This document shows positions 1-10,124 of a stretch of DNA of 64,000 bases, one piece after another. The stretch lies in assembly GCA_037157565.1 (NCBI GenBank), contig JAZHRO010000063.1:91478001-91542000 (forward strand), written 5' to 3'. A model generated the notes under the pieces. It saw only the letters and a program-made list of their open reading frames with translations. It made no database searches and was not told where the DNA came from. The translations under genes were made by a program, and so were the position numbers. The first letter of the stretch is position 1. Every line of letters begins with the position of its first letter. This stretch comes from Thalassia testudinum. Its lineage: Eukaryota; Streptophyta; Magnoliopsida; Alismatales; Hydrocharitaceae.

Positions 1-77
1 CACGTGGAAGCATGGCGCCTGCTTGATGAAGATCTGATAGTCAAATTTGTCTCCAATGTGTGCTTGAGAATCAAGAG

Positions 78-152
78 AGCTCAGTGGGTTTCGAACTCGC
101 GTCTATCACTTGCGAGCGCTACTCGAAGACTGCTGTGCTATGCCTTTGATTG
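78..152 (-). other. tRNA-like module in U3 (A-box/B-box-like)
   Basis: On the minus strand an A-box-like TAGCACAGCAG is followed by a B-box-like GAGTTCGAAACCC (B box consensus GGTTCGANTCC) about 45 bases on. Four related modules sit at equivalent places in other LTRs of this window. No acceptable full cloverleaf is seen, so it is not called a tRNA gene. Confidence 0.4.
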
Positions 153-198
153 TGTCAAGGAGATGACTTTGCTGCTGAGGGCGTGGAGGCTTCCCAGT

Positions 199-218
199 CA
201 TTGGATTCTCATCCAATG
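199..218. repeat. U3 palindrome CATTGGAT-N4-ATCCAATG
   Basis: Perfect 8-base arms around a 4-base loop. The same design (YGTTGGAT-N4-ATCCAAYG) recurs at 4174, 5583, 10176, 12022, 17770, 17849 and 53318, in several LTR families. Confidence 0.7.
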
Positions 219-284
219 GCTAAGATCATGCATGAGAGTCACCTTTAGAAGTGAACAGGAGGCCTTAGGGGGCTGTGGGTAGTC

Positions 285-310
285 CAGATGGTGCCATGTG
301 GCACCATCTG
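285..310. promoter_or_regulatory. Decayed G-box-centred palindrome in U3
   Basis: Arms CAGATGGTGCCA and TGGCACCATCTG flank a central CATGTG. In other LTRs of the window the centre is an intact G-box, CACGTG, so this copy carries a one-base change. G-boxes bind plant bZIP and bHLH factors; function here is inferred. Confidence 0.5.
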
Positions 311-765
311 AGCCCTCCATCTTATCTTGCTTGGAGGGGATGCCACGGATGTTGGATTGGACCAATTTTTACGCCATTGGGCTGCGATCGTCTATCCGGA
401 TCCATCTGTGTGGTTGGATTTGTCGTTTGAAGCTTCGAATTGCATCACCTAACCCCATGACCTTTGATGTTCCTCGAACTACATAAGGTGTTACAGAACT
501 CCAATCAAGGTCATTTCAGAGCCGTTGAACTCTGAACATTGTCTTGATCAGTACTGTACTGTTCGATTATCAATCTGAGGCCCAAAAATAAATCTCCTTC
601 TCTCTTGGCCGCAAAAAGAAGCAAATTAACCTATAGTTTATATAATTTATCCTAAATGCAGAATGATGCATGCTATACAATATTTATAATGTGGAATGCA
701 ATGTTAAGCTTAGGAACTCACATAAATGGACATTTTATCATGAATAAATGTGTATTTATCTGACA

Positions 766-1114
766 CCTTGGGAGTTCAGGACGTGACTGACGACATCTCT
801 TTTATGATGCATTTCTAGAGAGAGACAAGATAGATGATGATGGAGCATGGCATTTAGGTTTCTATGTACCTAAGCAGTCAAGGTTAGTTTTTGGATTGGC
901 TTGGAGAGCAGATCCACTTACTCATAGTCCATGACTAGAGACCCTCCAAAGGTCGATGTTCAGCAGCAGCAGCTCATCCTCCGAGTACTTTAGCACCCTC
1001 CTCCTCCAGACAGACACAACACACTAGTCCTTTAGTGCAGCCATCCCGCTGATCTACTGACCATCAAATCCCTTTGATTTTGGGACACAAATGACGCTTC
1101 TCATTGGTCGCGCA
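766..1114. other. Unassigned spacer between two LTR pieces
   Basis: About 350 bases with no ORF of note and no match to the other repeats in the window. It could be a scrap of internal domain of either neighbour. Nothing functional is seen. Confidence 0.4.
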
Positions 1115-1811
1115 TGTTTCGCGTGTTAGAAATTGAGGTTACAAGTAACCTGTCGTCGTAGTTGCAAAACACGTCGATCAGATAAAATTTATACTGAAAC
1201 TCCAAGGGAGTCCCGGGTCGAACACAGGGAGGCGACGTTTATTTTACTTGAAAACCGTGCTTCGTTTTGTTTCTTTTTGGTATTTTGGGGTTTTGTTATT
1301 TTTTTGTCTTTTTGAAATAAAAGAAAACAAGCAAATGTATGACAAGATAGAGATGTGGAACAAATATGATATATATTACTTCCAATGTCAATTACAAGAA
1401 ACTATGAAAGCATATAAAGAGAGGGAGGTGAGAGGAAATCTCCTGAATCGGCTGTTCGGCGAGACGACGGTGCCTGGCAGAAGCTCGGACGAAGGAGGTG
1501 AGGAGCGGAATGACGGAGGTGAGATGCTGGAGGACGTCGGGTTGAGGAAAGCTTCAGCGTAGCTCCGGAATGGAGGTGAGAAGGAGTTGATCTGCTACCG
1601 GAATGGAGGTGGGAGGATGGCTGCAAGGTGACCTATGAAGGGAGATGGGAAGTTGGAGGAGTATTTGGTGGGGCAGAGGGTCACTACACTAATAGGCACC
1701 TTGGGAGCTTGAGAACAAGCTCTAATGGAGCGTTGGTAGGCTTACTAGATCTTGGGAGTAGGTGGGAGTAGAGTAGGTAGAGATGGCTTGGAAAGGAGGG
1801 GGTGAAGGTCC

Positions 1812-1819
1812 TTTTATAG
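1812..1819 (-). promoter_or_regulatory. TATA box of LTR 1115-2626
   Basis: Minus strand reads CACTATAAAAGGACC, the same context (TATAAAAGGACC) as the TATA boxes of both element A LTRs. Confidence 0.6.
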
Positions 1820-2017
1820 TGGTGGAGAAGAGGCAAAAATCGGTATGGGACCATTAGTGACATCTAGGCCATTGCTGGAAACGTCGCTGTAGGCAGCTCA
1901 TGCCCGCTGGCTTTGCTGGCATGCGATGAATTACTAACGGTTGTTAGCGTCGCTGTAAGTCCAACTCATGCATCGCTTAGTCCATCTCACATTGTGTTGG
2001 CGCCGCTCCTGCCTTGC

Positions 2018-2128
2018 TGCGCGCGCGTGCCCACGCACTAGTACTGCGCGCATGCACTCCTACGCGCCCGCACGTGCACCCGTGCTATTGCACGCGTGCG
2101 GTGTTGCGTGCGTGTGTTGGCGGCCTAG
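2018..2128. repeat. Alternating purine/pyrimidine, CG/CA-rich tract
   Basis: A run of GCGCGCGTG, GTGCAC, CGCGCATGC and TGCGTGCGTGTG pieces within the U3 of the LTR. It is Z-DNA-prone by composition; no coding meaning is seen. Confidence 0.45.
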
Positions 2129-3383
2129 GCTGCACCACGTGGCATAGTCTGGGTCTTCCATCTTCTTATTGTAGGTGCTGCTATAGAGGTCGGATTGAGT
2201 CAATTTTCACGTTGTTAGGCTGCGATCGTCGACCCGAATCCATCCGCGCAGTCGGATTTATCATTTGAAGCTCCAAATTATGTCTCCTAGTCCCTTGGCT
2301 GTTGATCTTCCTCGGACTGCATATGGTGCTACAGGACTCCGATTGAGGCGATTTCAGAGGCGTTGGACTCCAATCGTCGTCTTGATCAGATCCGTACAGT
2401 CGAATCATCAATCCGAGGCTCTGAAATAAATATCCGTCTCTCCTAACCACAAAAGGATGTAATTAACCTAAATTATATACAACTAATCTAAATGCAAAAT
2501 GATGCATGCTATGCAATATTTATAACATGAAATGCAAATCTAAGCCTTGGAACATGCATGAATAGGCATTTTACCCTCAATAAATGTGTTTGCATTACTC
2601 ATCTACTGTGGGACCCAACACTAACACCCCTCCATTCTCTTTGGATGATTGACGATCAAAATTTTACACAAGAAAAATTGAGTTTGAAAACTTATCATCG
2701 TAGTTACGAAAAATCTGCTAATTAAATAATTTTTATAATCGAAACTCGAAGTGAGTCACATGTAGAACACGGGGAGGCAAATGTTTGATTTAAAAGCCAC
2801 ATGTGAATTTATTTTCGTAAGTAGAGTAGCTGGTTGAAATTAATCTTCGCGAACTATTCTACTTAAAGAATAAATAATAGAAGACAGAGAGAGAATAATA
2901 CAATGAAAGAGAGAGATTGATTATTTCACAAAATTGAGCATTGTTTATTATAGCTAATCTCAAAATATAAAACTACACTAGAAAGTGATAAAATGATAGA
3001 ATGAGATGAGGAAATTCCCCTTGATGGTTGCTTGGAGGACGACTCGCTTTGACGGCGCCTGGACGAAGTTGGTAAAAGGCTGGACGTAGAAGAATAGAAC
3101 TGGAGGAAGGAGGGCAAGGCAGGTGTTCGTCGACGCGAGACATGTTTAGAAATATCAGATATTATTGTTGTAGTGAGAATCACGATGGAACAAATAAATT
3201 TATAAAAGTCGAGAGTACCAGGTTGTTTGTAGGGAGGCATTCATGATTTATACGAAAGCTTTTCAGAAAAATAGCTTTAAACTGATATATATATATATAT
3301 GTATAGATGAGATATGCAGAAGAGTAGAATTTTATTGCAGTCAGAAATAGTTTTTCAAAAATGGAATTTGCTATGCTAAGAAA

Positions 3384-3384
3384 C

Positions 3385-3429
<45 letters not shown>
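3384..3429. repeat. Microsatellite (GATA)n then (GA)n
   Basis: Five GATA units pass directly into about 14 GA units. The homologous place in LTR E (52519-52541) has a shorter GA run, so it has changed length since the copies parted. Confidence 0.9.
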
Positions 3430-3434
<5 letters not shown>

Positions 3435-4332
3435 GATGCTTGTGCAAAGTGCGGCAACACTTCAGATCTAGAGTGCTGGGATGAAGGTCGGAGAAAGGTT
3501 GTAGAGAGGGAGAGAGGCTGGAGTTGTATCTGGTGGGAGTCTGGTGGAAGATGTCCTTCTGGGGGAACCCTGGGCCTTCTTTTATAGCTTTCATGAGGGT
3601 CAAATGGGCATTTGAGCCCCCAAGGCCATGCAACAACCTTCTGGTGATCAGATCCATTGATCGGAGATCAACGGATTAGATTGCACCTCAATAGGCCTTC
3701 ATTTGCACCTTCTACGCTCGGATTGCCTTTGGTTGAGCCATGTGGCGTGTTCTGGAACCTTGGATCGTGATTTAATGGCTTAGCTTCCTCTTCGCACATG
3801 CCCAACACTTCTTCCTCTCTTTGCGCTCGCCCGCATGTCTACGTCGAGTGCGTCATCCTCGACTGTTCGATCTTATGATCTAAAGGCTCAGATTCGCGCC
3901 TATGCCACCTTTGAATTCCTACTTTGCACGCATGTGCGTTTACTCACACGTTATCACGCGCGTCTTCTTCCAACACCTGCCAGCGCACCACACGGCTTCA
4001 TCTTCGCGCTCTGATGCAGATCCAATGGCCAACGGGCGTGCTCGTGACTGCCCTCCCAATTTAGCATTGGGCGCGCCTCGATTTCGTGCCTTTCATTTGA
4101 GGTTGAGGGCACTTACTGTTGAGCTACTCCTCTTGTGCTGCATTTCCAAATCGTGTACAGCTGCTACCAGCCATTGGATGAAGATCCAACAGCTAATCTT
4201 TATTCCTCCTCGATAGGGTGCAGGTGTGGTGGCGATGTGGCATGCTCATGGCCGTTGGTTGGAGATCCTACGGCCTACAGCGCATGGGGAAGTCTTCTTC
4301 AGGAGTGGGGTGGCGACATTGGGCGGCTGTGA

Positions 4333-4350
4333 TGGCGCCACGTGGTGCCA
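4333..4350. promoter_or_regulatory. G-box palindrome in U3 of solo LTR
   Basis: TGGCGCCACGTGGTGCCA, with CACGTG at its centre (4339-4344). The same palindrome occurs in LTR A and LTR E. Confidence 0.6.
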
Positions 4351-4787
4351 TTGTGGTCGTCCATCTCCTCTTCTTTGTAAATGGTGATGTAGACCTCCGA
4401 TCGAGATGATTTTTGCGTCGTTGGCCTGCGATCGTTGATTCAGATCCATTTGTACGGTTGGATGTTTCATCTGAGGCTTGGATCTTTGTCATCTGGCTCT
4501 GTGGCCTCTGTTCTTCTATGGACTACACAAGCTGCTATAGTTGTCTGATCAAGACAATTTCAGGAGCATTGGACTCTCGTTGTCGTCCTGATAAGATCTA
4601 TACAGCTTGATCTGTCATCTGCGATTTTGATTCATCTGCAATTAATTTCATCTCTCATTTAGTTCATAAAATGACAATATTATCTGTGCAGCTAACAAAC
4701 TAACTATTATGCGAATTACGACACTTATGCATGCATTGTTCCTAAGTTATCCTAGAATCTAACTTAATTCAGGTGATTTACATTGCA

Positions 4788-4804
4788 TGATTGCTGTGCA
4801 ATCA
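4788..4804. repeat. LTR tip hairpin TGATTGC-TGT-GCAATCA
   Basis: Perfect 7-base arms forming the last 17 bases of the LTR (the U3 tip on the minus strand). Equivalent tip hairpins occur in almost every LTR in this window. Confidence 0.75.
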
Positions 4805-5469
4805 GCAGGATTGCATCGCAGAGAGGATCTGCTTCCTGAACGTAGTGAGAAGATGGCCATGGGATGCTCCATGAATGGGGATGAGAATGTAGAAAAAAAT
4901 GATTTTTATAACTCTAATGGAGCATCTTGGGCTTGGGACAAGCTCTTAGAGCTTTGGAGGAAGTGTGAGAGAGTAGGAAGAGATGAAGAATGAGGAGGGG
5001 ATGTAGGGCCCTTATATAGGTGAAAATAGGTGGCAAAATAGATATTTCAAGCCCCCAACTCGTGCCACATCACTCGGTGGATCGTGGGCCATCCGATCGC
5101 GAACGAATGGCTCAGATTGCATCTCCAACACCCTTAAATCATGCCCTCAACATGTGATCTCTTCTTGTGCTGACACGTGGTGCATTGAGGAGCCTTGGAT
5201 CACAATCAAATGGCTGTGAGTCGTGTCTTCCTTGCGTACACGCCCACGCAGCATCGGTTGTGCCATTGCGATCACTGCTTCTACGATTCTTGATCGTCGG
5301 ATCAAGAACGGAGTGTCGAGATTACATGAAACCCACACTTAGATTGTGCCATCTGTACTGTGATTGAGCATACGATTTCTTGTGGATTGTACGTGTGTCT
5401 TCTCCGCCATCGGATGCACTTCTTGCGGCTGAATTTTCTCGTGCCCACACTCAATTGCGAATTTAGAGG

Positions 5470-5543
5470 TGATTACGGGATTCGAACCCACGTCTCGAGT
5501 TTGGGAGAGCTCTATTCGACCGTTGGCTACTCCCGCGAGAGTG
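5470..5543 (-). other. tRNA-like module in U3 of element B 3' LTR
   Basis: The minus strand has GGGTTCGAATCCC, a perfect B box, about 45 bases after an A-box-like GGGAGTAGCCAACGG, with AGAGCT between as in a D stem. No complete acceptor stem is seen. It resembles the tRNA part of a SINE more than a working tRNA gene. Confidence 0.5.
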
Positions 5544-5582
5544 GAGAGAAGATGAATTTCTAAGGCATGGTGGAGGTGGCTT

Positions 5583-5614
5583 CTCAGCCATTGGATCTTG
5601 ATTCAATGGCTGAG
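5583..5614. repeat. U3 palindrome with 14-base arms
   Basis: CTCAGCCATTGGAT, a 4-base loop, then ATTCAATGGCTGAG (one mismatch). Same family as the palindrome at 199-218. Confidence 0.75.
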
Positions 5615-6134
5615 AGTTGATGGTGTGGATGAAGAGGAGGTGCTGCGGGTGCTGCTGGCCAACTTGGATGGTTTGGATGGCGTCTTGTGGTGCCATTTGG
5701 ACCGTCCAACTTTAGATGCTTGTAGGTGGCACCACGGATGTCGAATTGGGTCAATTTTCACGTCGTTGGACTACGATTGTCGATTCGGATCCATCCATGT
5801 CATTGGATTTGTCGTTTGAAACTTCGAATTATGTCACCTTGTCCCCTGGCTATTGATCTTCCTTGAACTACATATGATGCTACAAAACTTTGGTCAAGGC
5901 GATTTCGTAGGCGTTAGACTCCAATCATCACCCTAATTAGATCCCTATAGTTTGTTCTTCAATTTGAGGCCTTGAAATTTATCTCCTTCTCCCTTAGCAA
6001 CAGAAATAAGCTAATTAACATATAATTTACAGTCTACTCTAAATGTGACATGATGCATGTTATGCAATATTTATAATGCTATGAATGCCTAACTAACCTA
6101 GGAACATGTTTAAATAGACATTTTATCCTATAAA

Positions 6135-6185
6135 GATGTGTTTACATCATACCCCCTGCCCATCTTTTGCTAGTCCTTAGCAAAA
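6135..6185 (-). other. PPT of element B bracketed by two hairpins
   Basis: From right to left: hairpin TTTTGCTA-GTCCT-TAGCAAAA (6165-6185), purine tract on the minus strand (GGGCAGGGGGTA, 6149-6160), then the LTR tip hairpin (6135-6147). A PPT primes plus-strand DNA synthesis; the hairpins are seen directly and their role is inferred. Confidence 0.75.
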
Positions 6186-7407
6186 CTAAGTTAAATGCTA
6201 TGTATAAATCTAGAATTAGGATTCGATTGCTAAGGCATTTGTTGTTTATTAACAAAAGGAAATTTCAACTAAGGTCCTAAACTACGAAGACTCAATAGTG
6301 CTCAGGTGCCTGCCGAAATACAGATTGCCCAAGTCCTCACCTTACTTTGAAAATAGAAGGTATATTTTTTTCTACCTTTTCTTCTTTTCTAATTCTTTTT
6401 GGATTTTTGTCTAAGGTTTCGGAGTAGCTTTCTATGGCTACCCAACCCACCCTAAACTCGAAAAGAACTCTAAGTGCCAAGCATCTTATTTGTGAAAAAG
6501 TGATAGACTTACCGAACGACAATTAAAACAGACTTCAGGTTTCTACGACCTTAGGTGACCTAAAAATTTCTGCCCAAAGGTTTATCTTTCCGATTGATAG
6601 CTTTCTCCCTACTTTTTTTTTATGGGGTCAATACAAGGGCAAACCTAAAGTATATCTCCCCAATTTATTCTACTTCCTACTTCTTCCTAAGTGTTTAGGA
6701 ACTATACGTACATTTTGTGAGCTTGGTTCTGAACAACTGGCCAATGGGGTATCAAACCCACGGCAACTAGCCATACTTGTGTGGTGAAGTGTAGCTTGTT
6801 TTATTTTTTATTTTTTCCTTCTTTTCTAATTTTCTCTTTTTTTTTTAGTAGGTGGCTTCATTGATCTAAGATTTACCTAAAGGTTGTAATAAAAGAGAAT
6901 GGTTGTGTGGCTAGGTTTTAAGCAATTGACCAATGGGGAGTCAAACCTACGACAACTTGCCAGCCATACCACCCTAGAAAGTACATTAGCTACCAAATTT
7001 CTATGAAAACTATTGAAAAGTGAGTCAGTACAAATAGTGTGTAGATGCTTAGACTATAAGTCCCCTTAAATCAAAGGGCAGGTTGATAAGTCGTGTACTT
7101 ATCACCCCAACTTATTAACCAAATTAACATAAACTTAAAGTGGCAAGGACTCGACAAACAGGTCCACATTGTAGTGGACACCAGGGCTAATTAAGCCCAA
7201 AGACTTGAAGAGTCTAAGTGTTTAGGTCTTAAAGTATCATCTCCTAAAGTTAATAAATTTCTAATGCCTAAGTTCTCTTCTCCTAATTCTCTAATTTTTT
7301 TTTGGGTTTTTTGAATTTTGATTTCTTTTTTTTATAAATAAAGAGAAAATAAATAAAAGAATCCATGGAACTGACAAAAATGATTCAAAATCAGGTATCC
7401 AATGTAG
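6149..7407 (-). mobile_element. Internal 3' non-coding remnant of element B
   Basis: Colinear, in reverse, with element A 16460-17230. The shared blocks include one near 7090 about a plain 'cgtgtacttatc' phrase, the 'gggctaattaagccc' palindrome near 7182, and a run around 'ttaggtctt'. No ORF survives. It ends abruptly at about 7407 against mid-LTR sequence, the deletion junction. Confidence 0.6.
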
Positions 7408-8044
7408 AGCTTTGGAGGTGGTATGGAGAGAGTAGGAAGAGATGAAGAATGAGGAGGGGATGTAGGGCCTTTATATAAGTGAAAATCAGGAGAAAAATAG
7501 GTATTTCAAGCTCCTAACTCGTGCCACATCACTCAGTGGATTGTGGGCTGTCCGATCGCGGACGAATGGCTCAGATCGCACCTCCAACACCCTCAAATTG
7601 TGCCCTCAATGTGTGATTGCACAGCAATCATAGGTCTTAATTGGCCTAGATTAAGCTAGGACTTAGCATAAGTTAGGGTTATTCATGCATGCATACGCAT
7701 TATCTGCATCTTTACTGCTTTCCTTTAGCTATGCATAAAATAATGTTATAATGTGCTGATTAAGTGCATTATGTCGATTGCAGGGAATAAGCTGATCAGG
7801 AGCTGGATTAGGAATAACGGGAGTTGTAGCAGAGCTGGAGCAGAAGGCCTAGTTTAGATGTAGGAATAATAATGTAAGGGGGTTAAAGGTTTTCTATTCT
7901 ATTAAGTAGGAATAAAGCAGTAAAATGTGAAGAGCTTAGGTCCATCCTAGCCCTAGGATAGCCTAGAGACTTCCCCAAGCCTTAGCCACCCTTAGATTAG
8001 GTCACAACACCCTAGGAAGCCCTAAACCCTAGTTCAAACCCTTC

Positions 8045-8277
8045 TTTGGATGTCCAGATAAGTTTTAAGACGTCCAGGACCCTTAGCCAACTCCCACACA
8101 CTTCAAACCCACTTCTGCAGTGTTATTGGACGTCCAGACACTTTGTCAGACGTCCAATTTCTGCAGAATACCCAAAACAGAACCCGAAACCCTTCTTGAC
8201 TCTGATTGGACATCCAGAAAACAAGTCTGGACTTCTGATTTTTGAGTATAAGATGTCTGATGCTATAATTAGACGTC
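8045..8277. promoter_or_regulatory. Cluster of GACGTC/GACGTCCA-type sites in U3
   Basis: Variants of GGACGTCC or AGACGTCC occur near 8045, 8068, 8126, 8148, 8207 and 8270, some with one change. ACGT-core palindromes of this kind are bZIP binding sites in plants. Regular use as an enhancer array is inferred. Confidence 0.45.
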
Positions 8278-8413
8278 TGATACTGCTCTCCAATTCCTGT
8301 TTTGAGATTTAAGCCTTGATCTTGGATCTCTAGGTCCCTAAACCCAATTCCAACGCCATAGGAACCTAAATTAAGGTGCCCTAACCCTAGTACATCACCT
8401 CTAGACCTCCCTA

Positions 8414-8636
8414 AGGACCTAATTAGGTCCTCACTAAACCTAATTGACTTGGATCTTAGTCAATTCCATTAGCCTATTCAATTGGACTCATTGAGTCCAA
8501 TTGAGCCCTGATCTCAGCACACACTGTCCAATTGGACTCAGTGAGAGTCCAATTGACCTAGACCTTAATTAATTGAGTTGTTTTACTCTCAATTAAGTTT
8601 TCACACACCCAATTAAACTTTTATTAAGTTTAATTG
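8414..8636. repeat. Run of six inverted repeats in U3 of the solo LTR
   Basis: In order: AGGACCTAATTAGGTCCT (8414-8431); AATTGACT/AGTCAATT (8442-8465); CAATTGGACTCA/TGAGTCCAATTG with a one-base spacer (8479-8503); CAATTGGACTC/GAGTCCAATTG (8529-8555); TTAATTGAG/CTCAATTAA (8569-8596); CAATTAAACTT/AAGTTTAATTG (8610-8636). All arms are perfect. Confidence 0.9.
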
Positions 8637-8981
8637 CACTTTACCTTAGTGAATTAGGGTTTATAACCCTAATTTGAGACCTACCTTGACCTAAACCCAC
8701 TAGAACCCAACCTAATCAACCTAGCCACCTAAGTTTCGACCCACACACACCCACACACACCATCCACACGAAAATATCTATCCTAGATTTCTCTAGAACT
8801 CTCTACCATGTGTGGTTGCCTTGGTTGCCAAAAATAGCAACCAAGAGCCATTCGATTTTTAGATCCACATTTGGTGGATCTAAAAACCACCATCCACCCT
8901 CTCTCTCTCACTCTCCCACGAGCTCCCACCATAGGCCTCTCTAGAGAATTCCATAATTCTCTAGAGAGCTTCCATTGGGTC

Positions 8982-8990
8982 TATAAAAAG
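8982..8990 (+). promoter_or_regulatory. TATA box of solo LTR 7614-9753
   Basis: GGGTCTATAAAAAGACCCC; the box itself sits inside a GGGTC/GACCC inverted repeat. Confidence 0.6.
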
Positions 8991-10051
8991 ACCCCATGGG
9001 TGGCCATTGGCACCCATTCACTTCTTTGGCAATTGCACTCCATTGGTGCCATTCACTCCACCTCCACTTAGCCACTCACTCCACCTCCACGAGCTCACTA
9101 CCACCACCATGGAGGACACCATGCTGGGATGCTGGATCAACCCTACTTCTCTCCAAGGGTCGGCCTAAGCTACATTGGCTGCCCCTCATTCTCCTCTCAA
9201 CCACTCCAAGGCCATCGGGGACCACCCCTGAATGCCCTCTACTCTTTTAGCTCTAGATCATGCTTTTCATAAGTTTTACTACTTTCATTTACTGCTTAGT
9301 AGAGTAGTTTCTCTTCTCCCCCAATGATGCATGCGAAATCCCCCCGTCGATTCTTGTATGCAATCGTTTTCTAGTAGCTAGGTTTAATTTCAAGCATTCC
9401 TGTATAAGCTTTCCTCTAGATTTCCGGTACAAACAACTCTCCCCCAATGAATGAATGAAAATGCATTTATATATATATCTCTCTCTTTATGTGTTCGAAA
9501 TCAACATGAGCTGAATGATTATTTTATTTGCATGATTTAAGTGCCTATTCTTTAACCGCCTATATATTGCGCACCAAAATATTACGTAGAGCGGCTTTAA
9601 GATCGATTTCAAAAATAGAAACACGCCTCCCAGAGACGAACAACTGGGACTCAAGTCTCGTTATTTTACAAAACAATATTTTCGACAAATGTTTTGCGCG
9701 ACTATACTACGACTTTCGACGACTTTCAAATGTGCGAAAACGGCTCTCTGTCAATGTGTGATCTCTCCTTGTCCTGACATGTGGCGCACTGAGGAGCCTT
9801 GGATTGCCATCGAACAGCTGTGAGCTGCATCTTCCTTGTGCACACGCCTAAGTAGCATTGGCTATGCCAATGTGATCACGGCTTGGATGATTCCTGACCG
9901 TCGGATCAAGAACGGAGGGTCGAGATCGCGCCTCCTATGCATGTGATGGCACATGCGATTGCCCAAGCGATCGCATTTGCATCTTATCCATTGTTGGATG
10001 CACATCTCGTGGCTGAATTTTCTCATGCCTGCTCTCTGCTGTGAATTTAGT

Positions 10052-10124
10052 GGCGCTAGGGGGTTTTGAACCTGCGTCGCGAGTTTGGGAGAGCTCTGCC
10101 CAGCTATTGCGCTACGCCCGCGAG
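10052..10124 (-). other. tRNA-like module in U3 of element B 5' LTR
   Basis: The minus strand reads GCGGGCGTAGCGCAATAGC, then GCAGAGC, then GCAGGTTCAAAACCCCC. This is the order and spacing of an A box, D stem and B box. It is the partner copy of 5470-5543; its B box has lost the central G (TTCAAAAC). Confidence 0.5.

Larger units (their letters stand above)
1..765 (-). mobile_element. LTR fragment (U3 part), family of elements A/B, cut by the window edge
   Basis: Positions 340-765 match, in reverse complement, the first 420 bases of the element A LTR (11404-11830). The shared blocks are the gatcgtc..ggatccat segment, the 'gatgcatgctat' block and the terminal 'aatgtgtatttatctgaca'. The LTR tip is read as 765, giving TGTCAG on the minus strand. 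No PPT or hairpin follows, so the joined internal domain is lost. It also holds a tRNA-like module, a U3 palindrome (199-218) and a decayed G-box palindrome, like the other LTRs. Seen by eye alignment; exact end uncertain. Confidence 0.55.
1115..2626 (-). mobile_element. LTR, minus orientation, with TATA box and U5 motif
   Basis: The plus-strand start TGTTTCGCG is followed about 100 bases on by the U5 signature shared by all LTRs here (gggtcgaacacagggaggc, 1216-1234). The right part (2190-2600) matches the U3 of LTRs A and B. A minus-strand TATA box (TATAAAAG) lies at 1812-1819. The right end is uncertain (2601, 2620 or 2626); a purine-rich minus-strand tract at 2627-2645 would fit a PPT after the last two choices. 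If so this is the 3' LTR of an element whose internal domain is almost all gone. Confidence 0.55.
3124..4804 (-). mobile_element. Solo LTR (family E) inside the LTR of element B, duplication GCAGG
   Basis: Runs TGTTCGTCGACG...GTGCAATCA and is flanked by GCAGG at 3119-3123 and 4805-4809. The element A LTR supplies the empty site: its matching segment reads continuously across this point with one GGCAGG. It is colinear with the 3' LTR of element E (52259-53951), including the U5 motif and the GA-rich run. Only one LTR is present, so the element was removed by LTR-LTR recombination. Minus orientation follows from TATAAAAG on the minus strand near 3585. Confidence 0.85.
2650..6148 (-). mobile_element. 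3' LTR of element B, interrupted by solo LTR 3124-4804
   Basis: The left piece (2650-3123) carries the U5 motif (2759-2785) and a stretch matching reverse-complemented LTR A (ccccttgatggttgcttgg, near 3017). The right piece (4805-6148) continues that match without a gap. It has a TATATAAG box on the minus strand near 5013-5020 and ends in the LTR tip hairpin GATGT-GTTT-ACATC (6135-6147). Confidence 0.65.
7614..9753 (+). mobile_element. Solo LTR, plus orientation, duplication ATGTG
   Basis: Begins TGATTGCACAGCAATCA, a perfect tip hairpin, and ends CTCTGTCA. ATGTG flanks it at 7609-7613 and 9754-9758, and the element B LTR resumes without loss. A TATA box (TATAAAAAG, 8982-8990) and a U5-like motif near the right end give plus orientation. 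Its U3 is unusual: a cluster of GACGTC-type sites (8045-8277) followed by six inverted repeats (8414-8636). No internal domain remains. Confidence 0.85.

Noticed and set aside
770..1110. Possible gag relic
   Set aside because: No frame gave recognisable Gag motifs; left as unassigned.
5470..5543. A functional tRNA gene
   Set aside because: B box is perfect, but acceptor and anticodon stems do not close and the module repeats inside LTRs. Recorded as tRNA-like only.
8046..8312. Small 88-codon gene
   Set aside because: It overlaps the GACGTC array in the U3 of a solo LTR; no start context or family resemblance.
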